Shown here: positions 1 to 13,704 of the stretch, in pieces
How the letters are laid out: every line of letters starts with the position of its first letter
Numbering within the stretch: the stretch's first letter is position 1
Assembly: GCF_023343835.1 (NCBI RefSeq)
Contig: NC_064440.1
Span: 33,797,537 to 33,861,536 of the forward strand
Reading direction: 5' to 3'
Source of the DNA: Lagopus muta
Lineage: Eukaryota > Chordata > Aves > Galliformes > Phasianidae
Length of the DNA: 64,000 bases
Notes under the pieces: generated by a model
Told to the model about the DNA's origin: nothing
Seen by the model: only the letters and a program-made list of their open reading frames with translations
Databases searched by the model: none
Made by a program: the position numbers and the translations under genes

Positions 1-94
1 CTTCCCTAAGGATTTGGGTAAGCTGTTGTATGCTCTCACAAGGGTCAGCCTGCTGCTGGCCTCAGGACACCACTCAGTGCCACATCTCGCCCTG

Positions 95-181
95 TTGGTG
101 GCCCTGCATGTGGCAGGGGGATTGGAGATTCATGATCCTTAAGGTCCTTTCCAACCCTGGCCATTCTGTGATTCTGTGATC
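95..181 (+). mobile_element. CR1 LINE, 3'-end fragment
   Basis: The sequence runs from a 'gtggccctgcatg' block through 'atgatccttaaggtcc' and 'tccaaccctggcc' to a terminal ATTCTGTGATTCTGTGAT repeat. That is the signature of the 3' end of an avian CR1 retroposon in the plus orientation. It is heavily 5'-truncated, as CR1 copies usually are. The left boundary is approximate. Confidence 0.8.
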
Positions 182-202
182 TCTCTGGTCCACTTATCCA
201 CA

Positions 203-255
203 AGAATCATAGAATCATGCTTGGGTTGGAAGGAACCTCAGAGAACCACTGCTCT
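203..255 (-). mobile_element. CR1 LINE, short 3'-end fragment
   Basis: It begins with AGAATCATAGAATCATG and continues into 'cttgggttggaaggaacctc', which is the reverse complement of a CR1 3' end. It lies tail to tail with the plus-strand fragment just to its left. Only about 50 bases can be recognised. Confidence 0.7.
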
Positions 256-259
256 GATA

Positions 260-1515
260 TTTATGTGGACCTGCTGACGGTATGTTTTCAGAGCATCAGC
301 CGATGCTATGGGATGAAGCATTTAGGTGTGCTGGGCACTGGCTGTGTGCTATATCCAGGTGTAACCAATTAGGGCCAGTATTTAAAGTCAACAAGCCCAG
401 TTCAGGTTTCTCATTCCCAGATGTTCCTTCAAGGACAGACAGTGGTCCTTAAGAGGGAGTTTCCTCTTTAGGAGCCTTAAGGTTTCCCATCTCTTCTTGT
501 TTGTGAGCCCATGGTGTTTCCAAAGCCTGCTCTTCAAACCAGTTCAGAGAATACATTTATTCTGCAGTTGTTACAGCCCGAGCACTTTTATTTGTGGAGT
601 GACAGTGAACATGTACTTAGGAGGTGGCATCTCTGCCCCTGCCTTTCCTGCTCCGACCAGATGGATTTCTGAGGTCAGCCAATGGAGATGACAGTATCTG
701 TAGCCTGTGGCCATGTAAATATACATCCATGTTGTAACACACCGTCACTTCTTTTTAATGCAAATGGACCCCGCCGAATTCTTGCAGTGTTTAAAAATGA
801 AGCACCATTCTGTTGGAACGGAAGCTCTTCAGGGTCAAAATTCTACTCCCGTGAAAACGAATGAGAATTTTTCCTTTGGCTTTCACGGAATCCAGACGTG
901 GCGAGCCATAAATATACATCTGTCACGTTTCTTTCTTCATCATTTTACTGCAGCCTTGTCCTGGGAATCAGCTTAGTGAATTCTCATTTAACCCAACACA
1001 TCCGCGAGGTTCCTCGGTGAGACGGAAACATTTCCTGTGGCTGTCGTATCCGCTTCAATATCCTTCAGAGCGAACATCACAGCCCTTAACTGTTCAAACA
1101 GGCTTTTCTTTCACGGCAGCAAACCCGCCTGGATAAGATGAGAGGGACACCATAAATATTACATAGGGTCTGAGGCATTTACTGTAAATTCAACGGGAAC
1201 TTTTCCAGCTTCCCACTGGGAGAGATTTCTTGGGAATGGAGAGCTCTCTGGAGCCTGCAATAACTTCTTAAGTGATGGCAGGATTTTTGACATTCCGTGT
1301 TACACAACAGGAAGTAGAATCTTAATAGAAATACTGCACACAGTCGCCTTTAATAGGAAACAGCCTATGCAGCACTGGAGGAATATTTAAAATATCCTTT
1401 TATTTTTAAATGAACGGATTCAAGAATGTTTTTAATGCGCTGAAGGCACCGTGCTGCTAGATGCAAGGGAAAGTGTGCATGGAGATGTGATAGTGAACAA
1501 GAGCAACCTGCTGTG
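260..1515. other. Gene-free stretch
   Basis: I see no coding exon, RNA gene or recognisable repeat here. Open frames are short and show no codon bias or flanking splice signals of note. The sequence is moderately AT-rich and single-copy in appearance. Confidence 0.5.
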
Positions 1516-1524
1516 CCCTACACA

Positions 1525-1709
1525 CTGAACAGGTTGCCCAAGGAGGCTGTGGATGCCCCATCCTTGCAGGCATTCAAGGCCAGGCTGGATGTGGCTCTGG
1601 GCAGCCTGGGCTGCTGGTTGGCGACCTGCACACAGCAGGGGGTTGGAACCAGATGAGCATTGTGCTCCTTTTCAACCCAGGCCATTCTGGGATTCTATGA
1701 TTCTATAGG
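1525..1709 (+). mobile_element. CR1 LINE, 3'-end fragment
   Basis: The fragment reads 'caggttgcccaaggaggctg', then 'ttcaaggccaggctggatg', and ends in GATTCTATGATTCTATAG. It holds the last part of the CR1 ORF2 coding sequence plus the 3' tail. It is similar in age class to the minus-strand copy at 2,700. Confidence 0.9.
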
Positions 1710-2602
1710 CAGAGTTGGGACATGAGGCCCAGAACGATGCTCTATCTGATGAATGTCGTCCATCAGCCTTGTGCTTGCAGATGTGTATTTCTCATACAGC
1801 CACGGCTTTGAGCCGTACGTAGACCCAGGCATTTTTGCCCTTCTGTGAGGGGCTGCCATGGGGCCTCCCCTCAGCCTCCTCTTCTCTGGGCTGAATAAAA
1901 CCAGAGAGCCTCCACCCCTCCTCAGATATGTTTTTCCCGACTTTCAACTGAGAGAAATTCCTTCCAACTGATGTTGCTTTTTTAATACAAACCACAGGGT
2001 AGATGGACTGGAATCAAACCCAGCTTTAAGGTAATTTGTGGCTGCTTTTTGGGGTCTGAGTGAAGAACAGGGCTTGGACTTCTCCTTCCCCGCAAGCAAG
2101 CGGCTGGTGAGTAACGCTTGTGAGTAAACCTCATCAGATGTCTGTGCAAATCAACCTTTCCTCCGCCCCGTCTGAAAGCAGACAGCACGACCCACAGAAA
2201 GCAGAGAGCTCTGCAGAGCAGGGCAGCCCCAAGCAGCCCTTGGCACCGCGCTCACCTCCAGGCACTGACCGGAATCCCCACTCCTCGCCTCGCCCTTGTT
2301 CCACTTCCAGATTTAAATTGAGAATCGTGTTTCCAGCAAATGAAAGTCACCTCTGTGCCCAGGAAGGTACTGATTACGACTGGGGTTGCACTGGAAAGTG
2401 GAACTCGCTTGCTGAAAAGGCAATTAAAAGGGGCCAGGTGTGGATGGACAGAAATGTTGTGCTGGAAGGTCATCCCCAAAGTCTCTGGGACTCACTGCTT
2501 GGGTTTGTAGTCATTTCCAGGCAGAGCAGTTGGGGACAATAATTGAACTGAAACTGAAATATGGATGTGAGCTATTGAAAAAAGCTTTATTTCCCTTTTT
2601 TA

Positions 2603-2631
2603 TTTTTATTTATTTATTTATTTATTTATTG
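2603..2631. repeat. (TTTA)n microsatellite
   Basis: About seven consecutive TTTA units follow a T-rich stretch. It lies just left of a minus-strand CR1 and could be a length-variable locus. Confidence 0.9.
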
Positions 2632-2698
2632 GTGCTCTGAGTTCAGGGTCAGACAAACCTCACTCTCAAGCTTGCAGGGACAGAGGTGCAGCGGAGGG

Positions 2699-3045
2699 AA
2701 TCATAGAATCCCAGAATAGCCTGGGTTGAAAAGGACCACAGTGCTCATCTCCTTTCTACCCCCTGCTGTGTGCAGGTCACCAACCAGCAGCCCAGGCTGC
2801 CCAGAGCCACATCCAGCCTGGCCTTGAATGCCTGCAGGGATGGGGCATCCACAGCCTCCTTGGGCAACCTGTGCCAGTGCCTCACCACCCTCTGGGTGAA
2901 AAACTTCCTCCTAATATCCAACCTAAACCTCCCCTGTCTCAGTTTAAAACCATTCCCTCTTGTCCTATCACTGTCCACCCTTGTAAACAGCCGTTCCCCC
3001 TCCTGTTTATATTCTCTCTTGAATGTATTAGACTGATTCCAGCTG
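2699..3045 (-). mobile_element. CR1 LINE, 3' portion with ORF2 C-terminal remnant
   Basis: The element starts at its 3' end with AATCATAGAATCCCAGAATA and reads backwards into the ORF2 C-terminus. On the minus strand, 2,745-2,978 is open for 77 codons and contains the CR1 ORF2 tail motifs [20 protein letters not shown] and [18 protein letters not shown], the reverse transcriptase C-terminal segment common in galliform genomes. It is 5'-truncated, as is typical, and too short to encode an active protein. Confidence 0.9.
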
Positions 3046-3049
3046 AAAA

Positions 3050-6000
3050 CATTGCTACGAAAATGATGCTGTGCTATTTCCTACAGGTCAGCTCTAACCA
3101 CATCTCTAGGATGCTCCTGGGCTTGGGACCCAGCAGACACAGCTTTCGTCCCCACTTCTGCTCCTGGCTTTGTGTGTGGCTGTAAGAAGCCATTTCCCAG
3201 CTGTTTGCCTCAGTTTCCCCATAAGTTAGTATCTCCAATAATAAGTATTTCAGGCTTTGTTGGCTTGTGCCTATTTCTCACCCCTCGCTTTGCATTGCAG
3301 ACCATCCAAGAGACCAAGCTAGCTGTAAAGCAGAGCACAGGAAAGCCTATTCAACCTTAGTAACACTTCGTGGCTTCTATCCTGAGGCATATTTAAAGAC
3401 TAGATTTTCATAAGGTGGGTAACAAGGTGAAAATTGTCTCCTATTACACTTTGTCAAGCCCAGCCCTCCCCCCATAGTACCAGAAGGATCCCCCCCTTTA
3501 AATTCCAGCATTAAATTCAACTCGTTAAAAACTCTTGGTTAAGCTTCCTGCTTCAAGCTGTAATTTTAGACCCTCTGTGGGTATAAATAGACACAAACAC
3601 ACAATGCAGTTATGCTGACTGACACACGCTGGGAATGGGGCCCAAACGTTTATTTCTTCTCTTCACCTCCACTGTCTGCCTTTGGAACACAGACACACTT
3701 GTACAGACCGAGACAAGCAGACGTTTGGGGAACTTAATCCCCTGCAAAACCTATGGGTTTCAAGGCTGATGTGGAAACTGATCTGCAGGTTTACTGCTTC
3801 AATCTAGATAGGAAATAAAACGCCCATAACAGAGCTGTGTGCAGACCTTCAGCAGCATTACCAGAGTCTGCATATTAGTGTGGTGACCCACCAGAAACAC
3901 TGCAAGTTTATCATTCCTTCTCCATGACTGTGTATACAGTGTTTGGAGGGGCAGAGCTTTTTTTCCATTTTCTTTTTTTTTTCTTTTTTTCTTTTTAACT
4001 TTAAAAAGAAGAATAATTATAACCAGGCAGACTAAAGGGGAACTCATCTCCCCACGGTCCATCTCCAATGACTCAGCTCTGCAGTGGGGATCTGAGAGCA
4101 GGGGTGAGGACGTGAATGCATTTCTCAGCCATTTCTCAAGGGATGGCCCTGCTGCTCCTCGCTCCCAGCCTTCAGCCCTGCACCCCACACAGGGCCGTGC
4201 TGAGCTTTTCTTTCCCCTTCCCCCAATAAAAATGACTTTTAGACAAACTGCTCCCCGTGGAGAAACTTCCTTTTTCATGGACGTTCCTGGAGGAGGAGGG
4301 ATGCCCCAAAAGCTGAACTGCTTGTGTTGGATGCAAACATCTGACAGTGCTTTAGCAGTGGGGAAAACACCCAAACGCATCCATTTTCACTGGACTTGAG
4401 TACTTGAGCATGTTTTCTCACAGCAATAAGCTATAATTAACTATAGGTGATTTCCATAGCTGGTAAGGCTTTTCCTAAAGCTTGCCCTGAACTCACAGCA
4501 TGAATTCTCAGCATAGTCATCCCCTTCCCAAGCCTCAAATCTCTCTCCAAGAAGTGTGTCCGAGGGAATCATCCCCACGAGGCAGCAGGAGAAAAAGGAG
4601 GGGGAATTTTCTTACATTCCTTTGAAATCTACGTTGGAACATTTCCATTGGAACAAAAGTGCTTACGCAGCGTTAGTGACTGTACATGTGCTTTGGATTG
4701 TGTGAAACCCTATCTGCCTTTTCTCAGCAGGGTCCTGATCCCCCACGAAGGAGGCAGACAGACTGACAGAGGCAGGCAGCCGTGGTGCTGTGCTGCACAG
4801 CCCCTCCAAGAGCCCTTTCCTAGGGCTCCCTCCAAGAGATGTCCCCACAAACTGCATTTGTTGGTTCCAGTGGGCAGTCCTCAGGCTCACAGGACTTGTG
4901 AAAGCAAAGTGTTTGGGGCATAAAGGCTTTGTTGAGAAGATGGAAGTAGCTTCACGCTGCTCAGTCTGGTTTAGAGCTTTGGATCTCCAGTCCTGCCCTG
5001 TCCTCCAGGAGCTAAATGCTCCTGGGAACATGAATACCACTAAAACAACTGTTAATCATTACAGCCCAGCAGCGCTGCTGACAGCTGCTGCTTTTCAAGC
5101 TGGACCCTCACCCTAAGCTGATATCTCAAGCACCCCTGAACTCATCTTGGCTGAAAACTAGCCAGGGTCTGGTAAAACAGCAACCTGGAGACAGCTTCCA
5201 GTCTCCTGAATCAGCATTCTGAAGGCTAGACGTGCTGAGTTACTCGCCTTCCTGCTCCCAAGGAGTGTGTGTATACATACATACACACATATCTATGAAA
5301 TGTCAGCCAAATCATAACTCAAGGATTTCTCAGCCTGGTTCAAACGCTGCTAAGCTTCAGAAATTACAGCCCCCTCCAGGAGTGGGTAAGAGCTGACACA
5401 AAGCAGCAATAACCCAAAATTTCCCAGCTGTTGTGTCTGGCCTTTTGAAAAGAGGAATTCCTTGCTACAGATCCTGAAACCTTACTCTTTCCACTCAGCA
5501 CTGCTTGAGGGCGTTAGCATTACAAGGATGTGTGAAAAAGGATTTATGGTGAGCAAGGCCCTTGTAGCAACAACATTATTTTTTCAGAGACTTGAGTAGG
5601 TGGATGCTAGGGAGAAGGGGAGTAACCAACACTACCTCTGTTTTTCTTCCCAAGGCTTGCAAAGAAACACCTTCTACTACAGAATCCACTGGCCCTATAA
5701 TATTCACAGAGATGGCTCACAGCTCTTCCTGGGTTGGTCAGGTTGGCTCCAGTCAGGCCTAAAAGGATCATAAAGCACAGAGCGCCATGGGATGACAAGG
5801 TATGGTGTTGGGGTTGGCCTGTTTCACCTGTGTTCCCAAAGGCTGTGGTGCCAACTGGGATGGGAAACACATATCACCAAAACTGGATCAAGAGTGGAAG
5901 CTATTCCTTCCTTACCTCCTTGTGCACAGGACCAAAGACAGGTAGTGTCCTATGGGGAGCATCCCCAGCCAGGACCACAGGAGGTGCTCAGCAACATAAA

Positions 6001-9000
6001 ATAGATGTACAACGTTCCTCTGAGCCCCACTCTGCCTTCCACACATCCTCAGTGAAGACTCTCTCTAGCTGTCTCCTCAAACAGGACATGATTGTAAGTT
6101 TTAGCGCTGCACTTGACGAATACACTTTTTTCCTTCATCATACTTGTAGCCCCATTGGAAAGCACGGCTTGAAGTGAAGCTTCAAGTAAAACACCAGAAA
6201 GCCCATGATACTGTTGCAAGGGTTGATTACCTCATACCTCATCTGGGGGATATAGAAGCTGAGATCTTTTAAGACAGCGTGAGTTTCCTCTAGCTTATAT
6301 CTCCACTGCAACTATTCCCAAGGCAGACCAAACCTGTTAAGTTTTTTGACCTTGAAGTATTCCCTTCATGGCTTGTGATATTGTCTGTAGCTCGGAAGGT
6401 TGTTTGTGATTTGCCTTCAGTTGCACAAAGGATGCTGCACAGATTTACGCAAAAGCAAGTCTGCAGGAGCCTGGAGCTCCCCTCCTTTCAGTCTCTCCCA
6501 CAGCTATCCACATCTTCCCTCCATCTGAGGAGGGAACATGCAGCTATTTTGATGTCATCTCCTATTGTTCACAGAGTGCTTTGATGGCAGGAATCAAACT
6601 CTGTACTTGTAGTGCTTAACTGCTGCAAATACAAAATGCTGGTGCCTGTCCTGGCTCTAGGAAACCAGTTAACAGTGCAACTGCAATCATTTGGCACAAG
6701 CTATTAGCAAGTCCATCAGGGTGCCTGTAACCAAACCTTATGATCATCTCCATTGCTTGCCATCATTTTCTTCTGACCATCAGTAATTCATGCCTACAGC
6801 ATGTGTACAATGTCCAGCACTCATTTCTTGCTTAACCACCCAGAGATTCATCATGAAGATAGGAAGAAAGATTCCCTAGTGTGTCCTATATCAAGAGTAG
6901 TTTGGATTTTTCAGTTGATCAACATTTCCAGTAACTGGTAAGGTGGTGTAAGTGGAGCCACAGCTGGCAATATTGTAATTATAGTTATATTCCATGGTGT
7001 TTAATTTAAATTAACTTCTTTTCTCTTCCAGCCTAAGTAATGTTGCCATGTTATTTTTATGATGTAGTCCTGTGGTTTCTAAACTAAGACCCACAGAACC
7101 CCACAGCCTGACAGTCCCAGAGCTTTAGCAGGCTGCATATTCAAAGAGGCCCTTGCTAGCTGATGTGATGCTCTGTAATCCACTGCCACAGGATTTGGCA
7201 CGCTAGATGTGTACCCTGGTGTGATGGGTCTTGTTGCTGCATCATAGTCCCACATACACAACAATTCAAAAATATTTTGGAGCTGCTTACCTGCTTCGTT
7301 CTTGCTCTCAAATGCGTAAAGCGTTGTCAGTAATGTACATAAAATTAACTCTAAGGCATGGCCCTGGAGAATAAGTATTTAAATGGAATGGAAAGAGCTA
7401 AAACCTGCTCCCGTGGCAATCAAAGGTGGTCTTGCCATTGTCTCACGATGCTGGAAAAGATTCAAAGCATCCCATGATGGCTTCTCTGGGTTATGGGAGT
7501 TATAATCAGGGCTCCTATTGCTGCTCTTTGAGTCACAGCTTGCTCCAGGTGTGTAAAATTCACGCACAAGTTCTCTCCATATTTCTAATCCTTTGCCCAT
7601 CACAATTTGCTCGGGATGCTTTTTTAGGGGAAAGCAAGGCTAAATTCTGTGCCTACTGTTGAAAAAAGAAATCTGGCTGTGAAGTTTTTCCTCTCTCTTT
7701 CCTCAAGCTGACAGTCACCACTGCTGCCGTCCAGACCCACACAGAGGAAGGGACAAAAGATTGCCTTTGAGGCCAGCTTGCCTGCCACATGGGAGCTTGT
7801 TAATCAGGCTGCAGATTAGCAATCTGGCATTTAAAAGCACTATCATATCCCCCCCTCCTCCCAGCTCTAGGAGCCTGGTAGTGGTAATGAAACTCTGAAG
7901 CCCTGGCTTCAGTTCCTTTCTAATTTAAAGATTAGATACCAGCTGTACTGCAAACCTTTTCCTGTTTTCTCTGGCCAAATCTTGAAGAAAAACCCAGAGT
8001 CGTGACCTAAAATGAAATCCCCAGCCCCTGACAAGTTGATGGCATGTTCCTTTGCTCCAGGAAAGCTGTTACATTGGTGATTTCCCAGGCTTTCCTGTAG
8101 GGCATCGTAATACTGATAATCAGAGGACCTGTCTTTAAGGATCAGTGCCATGGAAAGATTCATGATTTTCAGAAGAAAAAAATACTATTTTAATTCAGGA
8201 GGGGTTCAGGCAGCTTGAGACATCACTGTTTCAGCCCTTAAAGTCACCTCTCCTTGCCTCCAGAGCTGCAAATGACACGTTTACAGCTAGAGCCCCAGCA
8301 GCAAGGGGCTCGTGGTTCAGGCCGAGTCATTTAACACTTCTCAGGCTCTGTGCAAGCTGAGCCTTCACTTCATTCAACACTTTAATGCTGCTGAAACCAC
8401 CAGGTCTCTCTGCAATAGATTTCCTATCAAAACTATTTACTTTACGGGATCTCTCTGTTCCCAAATATACACTCATTTAAAATTGCTGGAAGAAGTTTGG
8501 CTAGGTTTGCTCCGAGCGGGACCTTTGCTCCCTCACAAGGTTCATGAACCTTCACAGCTCTCTAGGTGAACTCAGCCTGACTTTCCCATATATAACCAAA
8601 TCCCAGCCTGGGTCCGTCTCATTCGGTTTCATGTTTCACTCCAGGCATTTTTTCACAGCTCTGGTTTTAAAGACCCGAGCACAGGACAGATACAGGGCTC
8701 CCATAAGCACAGCAATGGTCGTGATGATCGTTGTGCCTCTCATTTGTTGTATCTGAGACGTATTTCCCTATAGCAAAATCTTGGAGTCCCTGGGATGTGA
8801 ATTAGTAGCACGGCAGGAGTGTTTATGGTTCATGTGTTAAAATAATTCTTCCAAGATTTGATTTACTCCAAACCTCACACTCTTTCTGTTTGGTCTGAGG
8901 CATTGCAAGTTAGCAGAAGTACCCAAAAATGAAGAGGGGGGAAGCTCAGTTTGTTCTGCAATGACCACAAAAGGGCAAAGACTTTGGCTAGAAATGTACA

Positions 9001-12000
9001 CTATAATGCATAGTGTCTGAAGACTGCCAAAAAGTCTGAATTAGACGATTCTCTCATGCTGTTTCCTTATAAGAGCCCAAAGAGGCGGTGCTTTATGTCA
9101 AGAAGCATGAGTCAATCCTCAGAGGAGGGCACTCAAATGGAAAACAGATCGAAAGAGGGCTCTGAAGGCTGTGCTGTTGCAGGTCCTGTCCCTTGAAGTG
9201 AAAAACAGAGGAAGGGAGGAAAAATGGGATCGGTAACAAATGATGTGATGGCAGAGTGTCAATCAGAGCGGAATTTCATCCTGGCCCTGTATTACAGCGG
9301 TGCTGGGAGTGCTTTGCAGAGAAGGTTGCATCAGCACTTGGTTTAACTTATATACTGATTCATTATCTGCCCTTTGGGCTGAGGCTGATTTTTCTAGGAG
9401 TTAAGCAGGCAGCAGTTCTCATGTATCCTCAGCTAGCATGTAGCTTGCAAGTTGTTTAACCTCTCACCCCTGCAGCATCGGTCCTGGCTTATCCAACCGC
9501 AGCACGGCTCTCTTGGCGTGGCCAGGGATGTGAGCCTGAAATGCAGGCTCAGCAGCAAAGGTGAAGATCTGCACTCAGAAATCACCCACATCCCATCCGC
9601 ATCGTGTCCTCAGCCTGCAAGAACCAAGTGGGCATTTTGAGGGGGTTCCCAGCCCTTCTGACCTTGAGCATCATGTGGGAGTGGTGGGGCAGAGGTTCAC
9701 TGCAAGCAGTGGAGTTGTCCTGGCTAATTAGTCACTGCCTGCCTGAAAAGCTGGCATAAATGCGTCTTCTTCATCCAATTCTACGGCAGAGTAAAATGTG
9801 ATAGTTTAAAATCCCTGTCTTTGTAATGGGACATGAAAGCAGCCAGCATGCCTGGTGGGTGATGGCTCATAAAGCCATGATAACTTGATCAGACCATGCT
9901 GGGAAAATGAAGGGCAATAAATTGCTCGAATGAGATGCTGTTCTTCCAGGAGTTCTAACACTGCTCAGCTAGAAAACTATGGCATCACTTGCTGTGGTGT
10001 AAGGTCTCCTGCCTACAGCATTCTCTGTGCCTAACATTTGGAGTGTGGTAAATATGCCACCAGTTCTGAAAACGTTTCCTGGGACATATCGAGAGGGGAG
10101 GGAAGGATTTTTCATCAATTACAAACTTGTGATAATAACCAACAAAGCTCAGGACTAAATGTTCAGCTTTTACAGAGCAGGCCCTGGGTGTACAGCAGGG
10201 AAAGTGATAATGCTTGCTAAAAATACATCATTATTTGGAACCTAAAGCTGATTGCAGAGAGATGCAGGAGGATCTCCTGGCACTCGGGGGATACTTAAGA
10301 TGACAGCAGAAGATATTTGATTTTATCAAATGCAGAGTGAAGCACAAAGGAGAAAGCAGCCCAGCCACAAACACACGCAGTTATCACTGCTCTGGGAAGT
10401 TGGTTGGATCTGGCTTGTGCAAACACCAGCTTAGTACTCAATAGAGAGCAAAAGGCAGGGCTTTACTGCAAGCAAACAGCACAGAAAACACTCTGATTGT
10501 AAATCCCTGGCGTAGGGTTTTTATGTGCAGACCCGCTCATTCATCTTTCCTCATGAAGGATGCTGTAAAAAGGAAGACATGGAGGAGGAAAACACGTAAA
10601 GGAATAAGCACCTTGAAGGGATGTGAGAGAGAAAGGAATATTTGATCATGGGGGAGAGATAGGAAGAGAAATAGAAATATAATGCAGTACCAGAGGAGGG
10701 GGCTATCTGCTATCCAGAGGATTGAAGCTACTTTTGCACTGCATCACCTACACCAATGTTCAGAACAACTCAGCTGTGTCCCAGAACTCAGGTGCTGGAG
10801 GGCTGCAATGGAAGGACACCCAAATTATGAGCTAAGCCTGGGTGCTGAAGTTGCATGGAGGAAGGGAACCAGTGATTGCTGGATAATAGCTGGTCTTGAT
10901 CCCTGCCCAGGATGACTGCATGTTGAATTACTGCTCTTCCCAGATATTCACCATGCACTGCAAGTCAGTGGTTAAAATCGATTAGGAACGATCACATCAC
11001 CCCATGGAAAGCACATACACTATCAGCCTGCCACTGAGTAACAGTGCTGCCTGTTACTTGTTGAGGATGTAATGGGGACAGCAACGGGTGAATAGTTTGT
11101 GACAGATTATTTATGCATCGGACTTCCTCCCGTTCCATCTGTTTGCAAATTGACTTTCCCTGCTACACTCCTGATTTGGAACGACTTGGTGACTAATTGC
11201 AGCAGCACAGCTCATTTGAGACAGCCTTCTGCCACCGATATCCCCTCGGTCTGACATCCCACTCTGCTGTCCTACACACAAGTGATGAGGTCACACGTTC
11301 GGGCTCACAGGTCTGAAAGCAGTGAGTTCAAAGCACATTTCAGTCGGGGGAAAGAGAGGAGGAAAGCATTTGGCCCTGCTCAGAGGCAAGGGGGAGGAGA
11401 GGATGAGCTGGGCAGGAGCCCACATGTGCTCGAATGAGAGTGTCTGATGCTTCCCAGACACTGCTCTGCAAGGAGTAAGGCCTGCCTAAGGCTGGCTGAG
11501 CTGAGCTGCCGCAGCTCTCACTTCAGAATAAAAGCCCAGCTCTCCCCAAAATCCACATGCTTGGCATGGAAACAAGCTGCTTCTCTGCATTAGCAAGTCC
11601 TGAATGCAGGAACACTTTTGCCTAGCCTGGGCAGCAGGATCTGTGGCCCTGAGAAGCACTGAGCTCCTTCCTAGCACTGGAGAGAAGCCAGCTCAGAGAT
11701 GCTCTTGGCACGAGGCAGGCAGCTTCTGCTGTTGCTCCAGGGGAACGAGCAAACAACCAAACGGGGCAATATCCATATTATCAGGAGTGTCACAACTTGG
11801 AGTCACTGTGGTGAAAGCCTTCTTGCATGCAAGGAGCTGTAATTATCCCTTCCAGCAAAGGGAAGAAGGCTGCCAGCAGCACGTAGGGAGCTCAGGGTCA
11901 CTCTGACCCACGTATGAATCAGGCTGCCCAAAAAGGGCCTGTCTGCAGGCAGCAAGCTTGAGACTGCCCTGGGCCACCCCAACAGCAAGTGGGGGCTGTG

Positions 12001-13550
12001 GCATTCATGGAGAGGCAGATGGCTCCAAAGCGGTGCCCCTGAGGCAGTTTGGGCTGACAACACCTGTCCTGATGGCTAAATTGCAGTTGATGCAGCTGTG
12101 TTAAGTCTTGCTCAGCCCCACAGTCCTTCTCCACCACCAATTAAACAGCTCATCTGCGAAGGAGAGCAGGTCTCTAGGCTCGGAAGCTGCCTGTTCCCAG
12201 GAACAGAATGAGGAAATCACTGTCCCCAGCAATATGGCCATTAATCATTACAGAGGTGCTTTAGGAGCTGCAATTTGTAACAGATATTTATCACTTTACA
12301 ATCGTTTTCTTTGTGCTGGGGCTCAGTAGCTGCTGTGCAGGGATCTTCCTGCTTTTGTGCTGCCCATCTTGCAGGGGGTTGCCTGCTGCTCTTTGGTCTG
12401 ATGGGCACCTGTTGGTAACAGAGTGGCAAATACCTTCATCAGGCAGCTGGGTGGTGTAAGGAGGAGGCTCAAGGGGTCGTGTGATGGAAGTTATTGCATA
12501 GTAATGCACAATATATTTATATATATATCTATTTCTGGTGGGTTGTATGAGGGCTCAGAGGGAGATAATGAAGGGTCTGGGAGCACCTGGGTATCTCTGG
12601 TCTGACCCCACGAAGGTTTCGTCCACTAAGAGAGGGGAATATCTTCTGGAAGAGGAAGTTTTCAGCAGGATTTAAGAGCACATAAAAGGAGCTCTTGAGA
12701 ACTCCTAGATCATATGAAGCTGTAAGTCTGATAGGAGAGAGAAACGAGCTCACAGATACTGAGGTGATGAATCAGATTAAGGAGTTGGAAAAAAGTTGCT
12801 TGGAGTGGCAAGCCCTTCGAGAGCCTGTAGGTTGCCTGAGCTCTCTTTAAAAAAAAATAAATAACATGAAGTATATTTAGGAATAGGAAAAAAAAAAAGC
12901 ACCACAGCTGCTTTTTGCAGGGAGTTCCTATGTCAGGAAGTAATGAGACCTTGCTGCCTGATTGATAAAACACACACAAGGTTGGAGTAAAGAGGTTTCT
13001 TCTGTTGTAGTCTTCAGGGCATTGCTGTACTCTGTAATATATATGCATATATATATAAAAATCACTCTGCTGACTCACGCTCTGCTCTCTGGGAAGTGCA
13101 GCCCTCTTGGCAGCCCCTTTCCTTCCCACCCTCTGCCCCTGCCGTTTTTGCCTCTGACAGCACTTTTCCCATTCCACCCCCCTTCCTTCTCCACTCAAAC
13201 TGCATCCCAAAGAATACAGCTTCTTGAAGGCAGCGTTTTGTCTCCACTGATACTATTGGGAACAGATGGAAGATTACAGAAAAGCAAGCCAGCAAGGCTG
13301 GAAAAAATGTTAAAATATCTATAGCTGACCATGCACAGTTGTCTTGCACACATCTATCCATATGCAAAGCAGACCTGGCTGCTATTTCCCAAATTACTCC
13401 TGAAAGGCAACTGCAAAAAGAGTTAGGTTGAGAACAGTGGATGTTGCAGACTTTAATTTCAAAGCTTAACAATACAACTTAAAACATATGGTTCTACATT
13501 TCCTAAACAATACTATTATTTTCTTTTTCCTATTGAGCTCATTATGTCCC
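3050..13550. other. Long gene-free stretch (10.5 kb)
   Basis: I find no coding exon with convincing protein similarity and no CR1 copy here. Small features include a T-rich run near 3,960-4,000, a CA/TA-rich patch at 5,268-5,293 and (TA)-rich patches near 12,510-12,532 and 13,036-13,060. The longest open frame (3,799-4,380, minus, 193 codons) includes a low-complexity lysine run read from the T-rich tract and looks fortuitous. This may be intergenic DNA downstream of MREG or part of a long intron of a gene lying off the left edge. Confidence 0.5.
12510..12532. repeat. AT-rich simple repeat
   Basis: This is an ATATATTTATATATATATCT stretch. A second, similar TA-rich patch with a GCATATATATAT core lies about 520 bases to the right, at 13,036-13,060. 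Confidence 0.7.
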
Positions 13551-13551
13551 A

Positions 13552-13703
13552 TCCCTGAAGGTGTTCAAGGCCAGGTTGGATGGGGCGCTGGGCAGCCTGG
13601 TTTAGTATTAGATACAGAGGCTGGCAACCCTGCATGCAGCAGGGGGGGTTGGAGCTTCGTGATCCTTGAGGTCCCTCCCAACCCAAGCCATTGTATGAGT
13701 GAT
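13552..13703 (+). mobile_element. CR1 LINE, 3'-end fragment
   Basis: It contains 'gaaggtgttcaaggccagg', 'tggatggggcgctgggcagc' and 'ggtccctcccaacccaagcc'. It then fades before a perfect terminal repeat (CATTGTATGAGTGA), which suggests an older or decayed copy. Confidence 0.85.
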
Positions 13704-13704
13704 G

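Noticed and set aside
3799-4380. Minus-strand open frame of 193 codons
   Set aside because: The frame includes a lysine run read through a T/C-rich tract and has no recognisable similarity.
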